Source of the DNA: CAZEAN01 sp964510225
GTDB taxonomy: Bacteria; Planctomycetota; Planctomycetia; Isosphaerales; Isosphaeraceae
NCBI GenBank assembly: GCA_964510225.1
Contig: CAZEAN010000059.1
Location: 1-37,634, forward strand
DNA: 37,634 nucleotides
Reading direction: 5' to 3'
In this document: positions 17,280 through 26,464 of the stretch, piece after piece
How positions within the stretch are numbered: the first letter of the stretch is position 1
Layout: each line of letters begins with the position of its first letter
Notes under the pieces: model-generated
Seen by the model: only the letters and a program-made list of their open reading frames with translations
Told to the model about the DNA's origin: nothing
The model's database searches: none
Position numbers and translations under genes: made by a program

Positions 17280-18842
17280 ATGGCAACCGCCAGTGATTCT
17301 CAAGGCCTCAAGATTGCGGTGGCGATCTTCGTCTCCCTCACGGTGATTCTCGCCGTCACAGCCTACTTCATGTACTCCGAGTACGACAAGGCGTCGACCA
17401 CCTTGGCCGAAACAGAGGCCGAGCTTCGGAACGCGAATTCACAACGCGATCAGGCGAATGCTGACTTCATCCGACTCCGTGATCGCGCTGGCTTCTCGGG
17501 CGCTGCCGATGCCAATGACGTCATGACGCAAATTGAGGATAAGCAGCAAGAACTCGTCGCCGAATTCGGTGACGCCGTCAGCACGGCAATCAACACATTA
17601 AACTCCGCTGATCCAGGTCAAGACAACTCCGTTATCGAGTCCTTTCAGAACAGTCTGAACTCGGATGCTGATCTGTTCCGACGGCAATCATCGACGCCCT
17701 CGGGAGGGAGTGCTACCTTTAGTGGCTCCTTGGATACGCTAGTCACGATTGCTTCGAACCAGGCGAAGCTGGCAACGGACTTGGCGATCGACAATATTCG
17801 ACTCCGTCGCCAGTTGGAAAGTGTTAACAACGTCAACCAACAAGATCTCGATACTCAGCTTGCTGAGGTCGACCGCTTGAATCAGCTGCTCCGACAGGCG
17901 AGTGGAGACTTTGCAGCCGAGACTGCGGAGATCCGCCTAGATATGCAAAACCTCCAAGTTCTGAAGGCGAGTGCCGAAGCTCAACTAGACGAACTCCAGA
18001 ATCGCCTCGATGCACAGCAGATCAAGTACGATCGCGATATTGCCGAGCAGCGGACTTTGGTCGATGAACTCCGGACAGTCGTCGAGAAGGACGAAGTAGT
18101 GCTCGACGTCCCTGATGGCTTTGTGACCTATGTCAACTTCAACACCGGCGAGATCCAAACAACCTTGAGCCGGAGCATGGGTGCTCGTCCGCAAATGCTC
18201 TTCTCAATCTTTGACGCTGATGCCCCTGGCTTGCCCTCGGATAAGCCGAAGGCACGGGTCAAGTTAATCCGCGTCACCGCCGATGGTAGTGTTGCCTCGA
18301 TCGAGGAAGATTTCGATTACCGGAATCCAATCAGAGTGGGTGACCAGGTTTACTCATCCGCTTGGGATGCAAATCGTCCCCAACGCTTTGCATTGATCGG
18401 CCCGATCGACATGAATCGGGACGGACGTGACGATCGTGACGCCCTGATCCGCTTGATTGAAGCGGCGGGCGGTGTGGTTGACTACGACCTTCCCCCCCAG
18501 AACGTCGGTCAAGAGCGTGGTGAACTCACGGGTCGGATCTCTTGGTATGTGATCGACGAGCGAGACCCACTCCGCGATCCAGGGAACCAGCTTGCGGCTG
18601 AAGTGATCACTGAGGCTCGTGAGGAATTCCTCCAACAACAGAGCCAAGCGGTTGAACAAGCCCGTACGAATGGAATTCGGCCCCTCGCGATCGAGCACCT
18701 CCTCTCATCACTCGGCTACTCGTTCCGGATGCGAATCCCAGGTGTCGTAGAGCGAAGAAACGAAGAGCGGATTCGCGAACTTGTCAATCCTGATGGATTG
18801 CCTGGACCTCTCCCGGGTCAGGAAGGCTTTGGCTCCCAATAA
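17280..18842 (+). CDS. Membrane-anchored coiled-coil protein with a BRCT-like segment
   Basis: A 520-residue protein from the ATG at 17280, with GGGAG nine bases upstream; nine more codons are open upstream. One N-terminal span (about residues 11-35, VAIFVSLTVILAVTAYF) anchors it, with the bulk probably outside the cytoplasm. Long coiled coils follow: about 40-75 and about 165-280, with heptad-like Leu/Glu/Gln spacing. Then comes a beta-rich part with GFVTYVNFNTGEIQTTLSR. Near residues 365-395 the stretch RFALIGPIDMN... and ALIRLIEAAGGVVDYDL resembles the start of a BRCT domain (phosphopeptide or DNA-end binding elsewhere). The C-terminus ends in low-complexity Pro/Gly. I do not recognise a named family. 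It stands alone; stop TAA, followed by a strong hairpin. Confidence 0.75.
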   Translation: MATASDSQGLKIAVAIFVSLTVILAVTAYFMYSEYDKASTTLAETEAELRNANSQRDQANADFIRLRDRAGFSGAADANDVMTQIEDKQQELVAEFGDAVSTAINTLNSADPGQDNSVIESFQNSLNSDADLFRRQSSTPSGGSATFSGSLDTLVTIASNQAKLATDLAIDNIRLRRQLESVNNVNQQDLDTQLAEVDRLNQLLRQASGDFAAETAEIRLDMQNLQVLKASAEAQLDELQNRLDAQQIKYDRDIAEQRTLVDELRTVVEKDEVVLDVPDGFVTYVNFNTGEIQTTLSRSMGARPQMLFSIFDADAPGLPSDKPKARVKLIRVTADGSVASIEEDFDYRNPIRVGDQVYSSAWDANRPQRFALIGPIDMNRDGRDDRDALIRLIEAAGGVVDYDLPPQNVGQERGELTGRISWYVIDERDPLRDPGNQLAAEVITEAREEFLQQQSQAVEQARTNGIRPLAIEHLLSSLGYSFRMRIPGVVERRNEERIRELVNPDGLPGPLPGQEGFGSQ

Positions 18843-18895
18843 CAGTTTGATCTGTCGTCGCAGTACCTTAACTCTAAAAACTGCTTAACAAATGC

Positions 18896-18939
18896 AGCCG
18901 GAGTGGGATGGCCTCGATGTTGGGTCGACCACTCCGGCT
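18896..18939. terminator. Bidirectional hairpin between convergent genes
   Basis: AGCCGGAGTGG (18896-18906) and CCACTCCGGCT (18929-18939) form a perfect 11-bp stem with a 22-base loop. It lies between the stop of the plus-strand coiled-coil gene and the stop of the minus-strand DUF1501 gene. On the plus strand it is followed by a T-rich stretch. It is a good terminator candidate for both. Confidence 0.65.
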
Positions 18940-18961
18940 TGTCTTGATTCATGGGTCTTGC

Positions 18962-20458
18962 TTAGCCAGAAACTACTCGTTCGAAGACCTCGCCCTCATT
19001 CAGTGTCGCTCGTTCGGGTCTTCCCTTGTGGAGATAAACGAGTGCATCGGGATCGAGGCCGATGAGTCGGAGTATCGTGGCGTGAAGATCATGAACATGG
19101 AGTCGATCTTCGACTGCATGGAGTCCGAAGTCATCGGTCTTGCCTATTACTTGGCCTCCTCTGACGTCACCTCCCGCGAGCCACATCGTGAAGCCATACG
19201 GGTTGTGATCGCGGCCGTTCCCCTTCTCGGACATCGGAGTCCGACCAAACTCGCCCCCCCAGACAACGAGCGTCTCCTCCAGGAGCCCTCGGCGTTTCAG
19301 GTCGGTGAGGAGGCCCGCAACTGGTTGGTCCATCGACGCGCAGTTCTCAGTGTGATTTTTCTCGATCCCGGAATGGGCATCCCACTTGCTGCCGGCACCG
19401 TGATAAAGCTGAACGAACCGAACTCCGCGCTCCACGAGTCGACGAGCCAGCAGACAGTTGCGGCCGAAGGTCGCGGTCTCTTGGCGATCAATCCCGTAGA
19501 GCCGCTGAGTCTCGGCCGACTCGGCACTCAGATCAACCGCTTCTGGAGCTTCAGCCTGCATCCGGAACGCGAGTTCATAGGATGAAATCCGCGCCTCAAG
19601 CTCCGTGTGGTGATCATGTTGATCGGCATGAACGCGGTTGAGTCGGTTCTAGTTATCCAGTGAGGCGCGGTGGCGGCGGTCACTAATCGATTCCGGTGGA
19701 TCGAGATTGGCGATCGGTTCTGGGCCGCTCTTGAGTCGAGTACCTTGGTACGCTGCCGGCATGAATCCAGCACCCCAATTCCTCGCTCCTCCTGCAACCG
19801 TCGCCTTTTCGACGTCCTGAAGAACGACATACGCGGGAAGGTTCTCATTTTCAGTCCCGAGGCCGTATGTCGCCCAGCTTCCCAGTGAGGGGCGACCACC
19901 TCGGATCGACCCGGTGTTCATTTGCGAGACGCCGTTGACGTGGTTGAGTCCGTCCGAGATGCAGGACCGGATCACCGTGATGTCATCGACTAGTTTTGCG
20001 GTTTCAGGGAGCCAATCCGAGACCCAGATTCCACTCTCACCATGACGCTTCCAACGACGTCGAGAGGGAAGCAGGGGCGCTTCCATCTCGCCCATCGGCG
20101 TAATGACCCGTTCGATGCTGGCAGGAAGCGGTTGACCCGCGTGTTTGTTGACCGCTGGCTTGGGATCAAAGGTGTCAATCTGGCTCGGGCCGCCTTCCAT
20201 GAAGAGGAAGATGACATTTTTGGCCTTTGCTGGTCGCATCCAGGCGTCGGGATCGGGCTTGAGCTCGGGTCCATCTTGGGCCTTTGACGGGCTCGCCCCA
20301 AAAAGGTAAGCCATTCCCAGCGCTCCGAAGCCTGCGCCACCTCGGAGGAGCATTTCTCGACGACTGATGGGGTTGATCCGATGGGGGATGGGCCCGGTCT
20401 TAGGAGTCTCGAATGAGTTCATTGATCTGCCTCGTCGACCCGACATGGTTGTTCTCAT
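18962..20458 (-). pseudogene. DUF1501 protein (sulfatase-like fold), interrupted by in-frame TAG at codon 270
   Basis: The locus reads as one frame of 498 codons from the ATG at 20458 to TAA. N-terminal part: a twin-arginine-type start (NPISRREMLLRGG, then AGFGALGMAYLFG), KAKNVIFLFMEGGPSQIDTFDPK, and SDGLNHVNGVSQMNTGS. At codon 270 (19651-19649) a TAG follows ISDRRHRASLDN. The same frame then continues NRLNRVHAD, ELEARISSYELAFRMQAEAP and GRNCLLARRLVERGVRFVQ, DUF1501 hallmarks. There is no frameshift; only the one codon interrupts. DUF1501 proteins resemble alkaline phosphatase/sulfatase folds and are exported by Tat. It follows the PSD1 gene by 37 bases, an almost universal pairing in planctomycetes. 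Relatives often have Leu at about this point. Confidence 0.85.
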
Positions 20459-20495
20459 AGTTTCCGCTTCAAGCCCGTGGATGAGTCGATATAGA

Positions 20496-23048
20496 CTAGT
20501 CGATATAGATAAACTCACTTGAATTGAAGAGTGCGTGGCAAAAGTCCACCCAGGCATCGTCTGTGATCGGATGAGGTTCGAAATCGCACCCACTGAGTCC
20601 TGGCCCAGGCTCGTTGAGGGCGATATCCCCAGCCGCGTCAACGGAAAGTTCTCGGAGAAATTGGAGGGTATCGGCGATCTCAGTAGGACTGGCGGGTCGA
20701 CCGAACGCCATTTGAAAGGCGAGATCAACTCGTTCTCGATCGCTTTGCAGATCTCCGTTGAGTAATCGATCACTGAACGCCCGAGCGCGTTGGATTGTCC
20801 AAGCGCCGTTGATCATAAGCAGCGACTGGATCGGTGTCGTCGTCACGTTCCGCCGACTCGTGCTGAGATAACCACCAGCGACATCAAACGCGCTTAAGAA
20901 CGGATCTTTGGCGTTCCGCTTGAACTTGGTGAAGATCGAACGGACGGGTTGGTCAGGGTCTACGCTGGGTCCGCCGATATGGTCGCGATCAAGTTCGCCA
21001 CTTACGGCGAGCATTGCATCACGGATCGGTTCCGCTTCGAGTCGACGGATCCTCATCTTTCCGAAGAGCCGTTCCTGATTCTCCAAGAGTTTTTCGTCGT
21101 GCTCTGTAAGCGGATGGTCGGAAGCTTGCTGATACGTCGAGGAAGTTACCATGAGCCGATGAAGATGTTTCAGGCTCCAGCCATGCTGGATGAGTTCGTT
21201 GGCGAGCCAATCGAGTAATTCGGGATACGTTGGCGGTTCACCGAGTCGACCGAAGTCACTAGGTGTCTCAACGATTCCCTCACCGAAGTGATGCTGCCAG
21301 AGTCGATTGACAATCACCCGAGGCGGTAGTGGATTTTCAGCGGGATCCGTGAGCCAATGAGCCAGTGCAGACCTCCGTCCGGTGCTCTCCGACCAATTGA
21401 CGGGACGAATCTCAGACGGCTCCGGATCAAGGATCGATAGCGGGCCTGGGAGGATCTCTTCCTCAGATCGTTTGCCCGGAATCCTCGTCGGAGGGGCTTC
21501 GGCGCTGACATCAACAATTGCGTCGAGACTTGGCCCTGGCGGTTTTAAGAAGTCAAACTTATCGAGATCAGCAAGCAGCGTTCCTCTTCGTTCTTTGTCT
21601 TCACCCTTGAGCCGACTCAGAGCGTTCGATTCGGCGAGGGTTACCTGTCGGTAGGCAAGCTCCGCCAGTTGATGCTCTCTCAGGGTCCGTTCCGCCGGGG
21701 GTGTCTTTATCATCGACCGCATCTCGGGTTGGAACTTGGAGATTGCGTCGAGGGTCACTGACCGGGTCACATCTTCTTCCAGGCTTTTAAGTTCACTCCG
21801 GAGCTCCAACGTCAAGAAATTCCAGACCGCTTCCCGTTCCGCCCGTCCGGTTCCGGGACCCTGCTGTAAGACGCTGAGATCCTCGCGTGGAAGGATCGCA
21901 GCGAAGTGGCTCCGGAGTCGGTAATAGTCACGCTGCAGAATTGGGTCATATTTGTGGTCGTGACAACGGGCGCAACCCATCCCGAGTCCGAGGAAGACAT
22001 CCGAGGTCACATCGGTCAAATCATCGAGAATCGCATCCCATTGCGCTTCAACATCACGTTGGTTTGATTCATAGACCCAGAGACGGAGATATCCTGTCGC
22101 AACCTTAGCGCGCGGATCATCAGGGGAGAGCTCATCGCCCGCGATCTGTTCCTTGATGAATTGATCATACGGCAGGTCGTCATTGAGGGACTGAATCACG
22201 TAATCACGATAACGCCAAGCGAACGGACGGAATTCATCGGCCCGGTAACCGTTTGACTCCGCGAAGCGGACCAAGTCAAGCCAATGGCGGCCCCAACGTT
22301 CGCCGAACCGAGGGCTATCGAGAAGTCGATCAACAAGTTTCCGATACGCCTGAGGATCGGAATCATTTAGAAAGGTCTGAACCTGGTCAGGGCTCGGTGG
22401 CAATCCGGTCAGATCGAAGTAGAGCCGACGAACCAGAGTCCGTCGATCAGCCCTTGGAGCAGGGGTAAGTCCCTCGCGTTCAAGCCGATCGAGTATGAAC
22501 TGATCAATCGGATTCGAAAGCCAACGCTGGTCCTGTACCCTCGGTGGGGCGACTGGTCCCAATGGTTGATATGCATACTCGGCCCGGTCGGCATCCGTGA
22601 ATAAACTAAACCCTAGGTCCCGTTGTTCAGCTTGATCCTCCGGAGTCCAAGGTGCCCCGAGTTCGACCCATCGAACGAGAAGATTCACCTTTTCCTCAGG
22701 AAGTGGACCCTCCGGCGGCATTTCAAGACCTTCATAGCGGATGGCTTCCACGAGGAGGCTCTCCTCAGGATGAGCAGGGACCACGGCAGGCCCTTGAATT
22801 CCACCTTGAAGCACGGCCGACTTCGAATCGAGCCGAAGGTCGCTGCGTTGGCGAGCTTGACCATGGCATCGGTAGCAGTGCTCGACGAGGACCGGTCGAA
22901 CTTCGCGCTCAAAAAACTCAAGTGCCTCTCGTTCGGGAATCGCGAGATCTTGCTCAGCCTGAGCTAGGTTGGAGCGTAAAAACAGCAACAGGATGATTAC
23001 CTGAAACGTCCAATAAACTTGTCGCTTAGACCAACTCGACTCTTGCAT
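20496..23048 (-). CDS. PSCyt1/DUF1549/DUF1553 (PSD1) cytochrome-type protein
   Basis: An 850-residue secreted protein from the ATG at 23048, supported by AGGGGG upstream; six more codons are open upstream. A signal peptide is followed by a planctomycete cytochrome c-like domain with the heme motif CYRCH. DUF1549 (PSCyt2) comes next, with SPRFGERWGRHWLDL and a second CxxCH motif, CARCH, in GMGCARCHDHKYDPI. DUF1553 (PSD1) forms the C-terminal half, with RVIVNRLWQHHFGEGIV, SDFGRLGEPPTYPELLDWLA, and the end NSSEFIYID. It ends in TAG exactly where family members normally end, with an in-frame TGA eight codons later. The family is common in planctomycetes and of poorly known function, probably redox or polysaccharide related. 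The DUF1501 gene follows directly. Confidence 0.92.
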   Translation of the reverse strand: MQESSWSKRQVYWTFQVIILLLFLRSNLAQAEQDLAIPEREALEFFEREVRPVLVEHCYRCHGQARQRSDLRLDSKSAVLQGGIQGPAVVPAHPEESLLVEAIRYEGLEMPPEGPLPEEKVNLLVRWVELGAPWTPEDQAEQRDLGFSLFTDADRAEYAYQPLGPVAPPRVQDQRWLSNPIDQFILDRLEREGLTPAPRADRRTLVRRLYFDLTGLPPSPDQVQTFLNDSDPQAYRKLVDRLLDSPRFGERWGRHWLDLVRFAESNGYRADEFRPFAWRYRDYVIQSLNDDLPYDQFIKEQIAGDELSPDDPRAKVATGYLRLWVYESNQRDVEAQWDAILDDLTDVTSDVFLGLGMGCARCHDHKYDPILQRDYYRLRSHFAAILPREDLSVLQQGPGTGRAEREAVWNFLTLELRSELKSLEEDVTRSVTLDAISKFQPEMRSMIKTPPAERTLREHQLAELAYRQVTLAESNALSRLKGEDKERRGTLLADLDKFDFLKPPGPSLDAIVDVSAEAPPTRIPGKRSEEEILPGPLSILDPEPSEIRPVNWSESTGRRSALAHWLTDPAENPLPPRVIVNRLWQHHFGEGIVETPSDFGRLGEPPTYPELLDWLANELIQHGWSLKHLHRLMVTSSTYQQASDHPLTEHDEKLLENQERLFGKMRIRRLEAEPIRDAMLAVSGELDRDHIGGPSVDPDQPVRSIFTKFKRNAKDPFLSAFDVAGGYLSTSRRNVTTTPIQSLLMINGAWTIQRARAFSDRLLNGDLQSDRERVDLAFQMAFGRPASPTEIADTLQFLRELSVDAAGDIALNEPGPGLSGCDFEPHPITDDAWVDFCHALFNSSEFIYID

Positions 23049-24142
23049 CGCAGACCCCCTGCTCAACCGACTTGGCGATCTTGTTCAACCAACATTAATC
23101 AATCGATTGAACATCGATTTTACCTCGAATCTACAACAAGAGCCATGGAAACCTGCGCATTATCTAGCCGACGACTGAGCCGCGATGACGTCGGAGAAGG
23201 GCGCCCTGTTGTTTTCAACTAATTCATCAAATTGATTGTCTATATATTTTATGTCATTGTGCTGGCTTTGGTTCGTTTCGTAGTGCCGATGTCTCACTGG
23301 GCACCGACTGTGGCTGTGAGAATTAGAGAGACATGGGTGCGATCATTTTAAGAAGTCGCTTTTGAATCTCCCAAAATTAAAAGTATCTCAATAGTTGATT
23401 GCCAAATAGAACGTAAAAGATTCATGGGTTTGCAGTTTGTATCGACTGCAAAGTTTGCATGATCGTAATTGGCATCGGTTCGAGTTGTGCGTCGATTGGT
23501 GAGCGTTCTTCGTAAACCAACGCGCTGTGGTCTCTTGGATCGAGATCGCCGTAAGCTAGGTGATTGAAAAAGAGATGGCTGCAGTGTATGGTTATGATGC
23601 TCTAAGACTGGGTTTTGCCTGAGACATGGCAAATGTCACCAAACGAGTGGTCTGTTTTCTATCTTGACCATGCGTTTTTTCATCACGGTGGCGAAGGTTT
23701 TACCGATATCTTCTCGACCCAAGTTCAGAGCCCATAACGTCGTTCCGATTGCAGAGATTGCCATCGACTCGACCTCCACTGCTCAGAGACCGTGCGGCGC
23801 TGGGCCGATTATTGGCCCTGTGTTGCTGCCCTCAATTGGGATAGGTCTCTGATCAATTTACCTGAAGTTCTTGCGGCCGGTCCTCGACGAGAGTTAGGAC
23901 ATCGGCTCCTCCGAACTTCAGCGCTGGAAATCAAGGACCCCAACGCTTCGCGAGTTTACGAGGGCGTTCAACCTTGCCAATCTACAGACTCCTTCCGTCG
24001 GATCATTCCAACATTCCATCGCCCTATTCTTAGCCAACGATCATTTCATCACCCAAGCGTGCAGCATTTGCTCATTTGACCCAGTCTTACTTAACTTGTT
24101 TTCCATTACTTGACCCTTTTCAAAGACCGAGGACCACCCACC
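23049..24142. other. Intergenic region of about 1.1 kb
   Basis: No convincing gene. Frames at 23348-23632 (minus), 23664-23852 and 23792-24079 (plus) have no family resemblance. An AT-rich stretch lies at about 23220-23260 and may be part of a promoter for the minus-strand PSD1 gene. A 7-bp hairpin TTTGCAG/CTGCAAA occurs at 23429-23452, overlapping the palindrome TGCAAA-G-TTTGCA at 23447-23459. The area could hold a small RNA. Confidence 0.4.
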
Positions 24143-24934
24143 ATGAAGACAGTCGACAACGGCGATCAGATTCGGACGCTCGCTCCTCTTCGAGAAACCC
24201 ATGATTTGGTGATTGCGTTACCCGAGCCTGGTATGACGCTCAATCAAGACGAGGAGTGGTGCGTTGTCCGAGTCGATGGCCAATGGCAAGAGATTCGATT
24301 TCATGACTACGCGCAGGTCTTCGAAGTTGAGGGGCTTTATGAACACATCTTCTATAAAACGCTCGGTTGCAATTCGCCGGAGGTGATCGTTGGCCAGCTC
24401 TCGAAGCAACTAAACTCTGCAGTTGTTGATCCTGGAACTCTCCGGGCCTTGGACCTCGGGGCGGGGAATGGAATGGTTGGGGAAGCACTCCGAACCGCAG
24501 GAGTTGAGACGGTTGTCGGGGTTGATATCGTCCCGGAAGCTGCTGAAGCGACTGATCGTGATCGGCCTGGACTCTATGAGGATTACGTCGTCTGCGACAT
24601 GACCCAGCTCAGCGACTCGGACTACGAAACGCTCCGATCGCATCAATTCAATGTCCTCACTTGTGTCGCTGCGCTTGGATTTGGTGATATCCCGACTGAG
24701 GTCTTCCGGGTTGCCTTTAATTTGGTCGAGCACGGTGGCTGGATCGCGTTCAACATCCGCGACCGATTCCTCGAAGACCACCGAAATTCTGAATTCGCTA
24801 CCCTAATTACCAAAATGCACGAAGATGGCATCATGAACTTGGTTTCGCGCCATAAGTATGTGCATCGTCGCGCGACCAATGGCGACTCGCTCGAATACTA
24901 TGCCCTGATCGGTCGCAAGATGGGTGACCTGTAG
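24143..24934 (+). CDS. Class I SAM-dependent methyltransferase
   Basis: About 263 residues from the ATG at 24143; a TTG 33 bases upstream is possible. The Rossmann motif I reads LDLGAGNGMVG (near residue 103-113), followed by VVGVDIV (motif II), VVCDMTQL (motif III), and FNVLTCVAALGFGDIP (motif IV). A late GGWIAFNIRDRFLED segment fits the strand that closes the fold. The N-terminal ~95 residues are not recognised. The methyl acceptor cannot be told. It is alone in its unit. It ends in TAG with TGA one codon later, and a strong hairpin follows. Confidence 0.82.
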   Translation: MKTVDNGDQIRTLAPLRETHDLVIALPEPGMTLNQDEEWCVVRVDGQWQEIRFHDYAQVFEVEGLYEHIFYKTLGCNSPEVIVGQLSKQLNSAVVDPGTLRALDLGAGNGMVGEALRTAGVETVVGVDIVPEAAEATDRDRPGLYEDYVVCDMTQLSDSDYETLRSHQFNVLTCVAALGFGDIPTEVFRVAFNLVEHGGWIAFNIRDRFLEDHRNSEFATLITKMHEDGIMNLVSRHKYVHRRATNGDSLEYYALIGRKMGDL

Positions 24935-24984
24935 GAGTGAGAGCAGTTTCGGACTTGGCCTTAATCTGGTAGAACTCCGTATCT

Positions 24985-25022
24985 GGTTCCGAACGGCTCT
25001 CGGATTGAGAGCATTCGGAACC
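24985..25022 (+). terminator. Two-part hairpin downstream of the methyltransferase
   Basis: Outer arms GGTTCCGAA (24985-24993) and TTCGGAACC (25014-25022) pair perfectly over 9 bp. An inner 6-bp stem GCTCTC/GAGAGC closes a 5-base loop, with a small internal loop between the stems. It lies about 50 bases after the gene's stop. T-rich sequence follows at about 25041-25052, not directly adjacent. Terminator or mRNA 3'-end stabiliser. Confidence 0.5.
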
Positions 25023-25219
25023 ACTGTCGATCTTCGATCGCCCCTTTTGCTTTAGCTATCGTGTTAGAAACGCCGAGTCTCATCCACGTCGACGTTTCCG
25101 TTGATCCACAAAGGATGGATTGATTGAATTCGACCTAGGGCGTACCCTTCGTCAGTAGTACGCTTCATCGCTTCGGCAAGGAAGGCTGAAGTTTGGCTGA
25201 GATTGTTCGTGGGAGGTTG

Positions 25220-26464
25220 ATGGCGGTGCTATCCCCCTCTGAGGAATGGAATCCTCTACATCGATCACTAGCGCCTCGGATTTTCTCGTTCCTGCTCGCT
25301 TTAGGAATGATCTTTGGTCACTCCGGCTGTGCCTCGATGCGACGATTCCAGCCCGATCGTGACCTTCAACCCTGCAACGATGGGTTTGCCGAAACTGCCG
25401 ACGGTTGGCGACTAGGCGTCCGTCACTATAAGCCCCGGTATCCCGATCCGGGCAAAGAGCCCGTGGTCCTCTGTCATGGCCTCGGTTTGAACGGTACATT
25501 CTGGACGCTCACCAACAATCATCTTCCTGAGCAACTGACGGAACAGGGCTACGACGTCTTCGTCGTTGACCTCCGAGGCTCTGGAGCCAGCCATCTCAAG
25601 GGAACGAGGGGTCTATTGAACGGTGGCCTCCGTGAGACGATTATCCCTGAGATTGCGAGTGCCGAGTGGAGCATGGATCACCAGGCAATTTATGACGTTC
25701 CGGCGATTCTCGACTATGTCCAAGAGATCACAGGACACCAACAGGTGAACTGGATCGGACATAGTCTCGGCGGGATGCTGATGTTTGCGTTTTTCGATCG
25801 TTCACCCGATGCCGATCGGATCTCGAATTTTGTTGCGATGGGAAGCCCCGCGTGCATCGCGCAGTCACCTGAACGAGAACAAATGCTCCGAGCTAATCGC
25901 GGGCTTCAAGTTCTCCTTCGGGCCTTTAGCACCGGCCGGATTGCACGTCCGCTTGCGTTCGTGAGGCCACCAGGACTCGATCGGATCGATCGATTCTATT
26001 ACACGGCTGCCAACGTCGATCGACGAACCGTTGACCGCTTTTACGGCTTTACCCTCGAAGATCCCGGACCAGGGGCCCTCCGTCAGATGGCCCTCTATTT
26101 AGAAACTGGTCGGCTGGTCTCCGCAAACGGAACGCACGACTACTTCGATGCCCTCCCCAAGATCAACGTCCCCACGTTGGTCGTTGCGGGGGATGGAGAT
26201 ATTCTTGCAAACCTCGAATCAAACAAATTGACATTTGATTTCATCGGGAGTGCTGACAAGACGTTCCTCAGATTCGGTAAGAAGGAGGGCCATTTCGCCG
26301 ACTATGGCCACTGCGATCTCGTCTGGAGTCGTTACGCCCCATCCGAGATCTTTCCGGAAGTGATCGACTGGCTCGACGAGCGTCAGCCAGGGGTCTACGC
26401 CTCTCCACAGTCGAGCCCACAATCTCAGAGGACGAACTTAACTCAATGGACTGTGCAGGAATGA
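25220..26464 (+). CDS. Alpha/beta hydrolase, secreted or lipid-anchored
   Basis: About 414 residues. The start is ambiguous: TTG 25193, ATG 25220 (with GGGAGG three bases upstream) or GTG 25226 (nine bases from it). The N-terminus has a hydrophobic stretch IFSFLLALGMIFG followed by HSGC, which resembles a lipoprotein cleavage site with a non-standard -3 residue. The hydrolase core has VVLCHGLGLNGTFW (oxyanion region), YDVFVVDLRGSGAS, the nucleophile elbow GHSLGG, then VVAGDGDILAN (acid) and GHFADYGHCDLVW (His). This is the lipase/esterase-type fold; the substrate is unknown. The 3' end overlaps the convergent NUDIX gene by 27 bases. Stop is TGA. Pro/Ser/Gln-rich tail. Confidence 0.82.
   Translation: MAVLSPSEEWNPLHRSLAPRIFSFLLALGMIFGHSGCASMRRFQPDRDLQPCNDGFAETADGWRLGVRHYKPRYPDPGKEPVVLCHGLGLNGTFWTLTNNHLPEQLTEQGYDVFVVDLRGSGASHLKGTRGLLNGGLRETIIPEIASAEWSMDHQAIYDVPAILDYVQEITGHQQVNWIGHSLGGMLMFAFFDRSPDADRISNFVAMGSPACIAQSPEREQMLRANRGLQVLLRAFSTGRIARPLAFVRPPGLDRIDRFYYTAANVDRRTVDRFYGFTLEDPGPGALRQMALYLETGRLVSANGTHDYFDALPKINVPTLVVAGDGDILANLESNKLTFDFIGSADKTFLRFGKKEGHFADYGHCDLVWSRYAPSEIFPEVIDWLDERQPGVYASPQSSPQSQRTNLTQWTVQE

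Noticed and set aside
18962..20458. A frameshift or two separate genes for DUF1501
   Set aside because: The upstream and downstream parts are in the same frame, and the only interruption is one TAG. Family sequence continues directly across it.
23348..24079. Small genes in the gap before the methyltransferase
   Set aside because: No ribosome binding sites, family resemblance or plausible residue composition.
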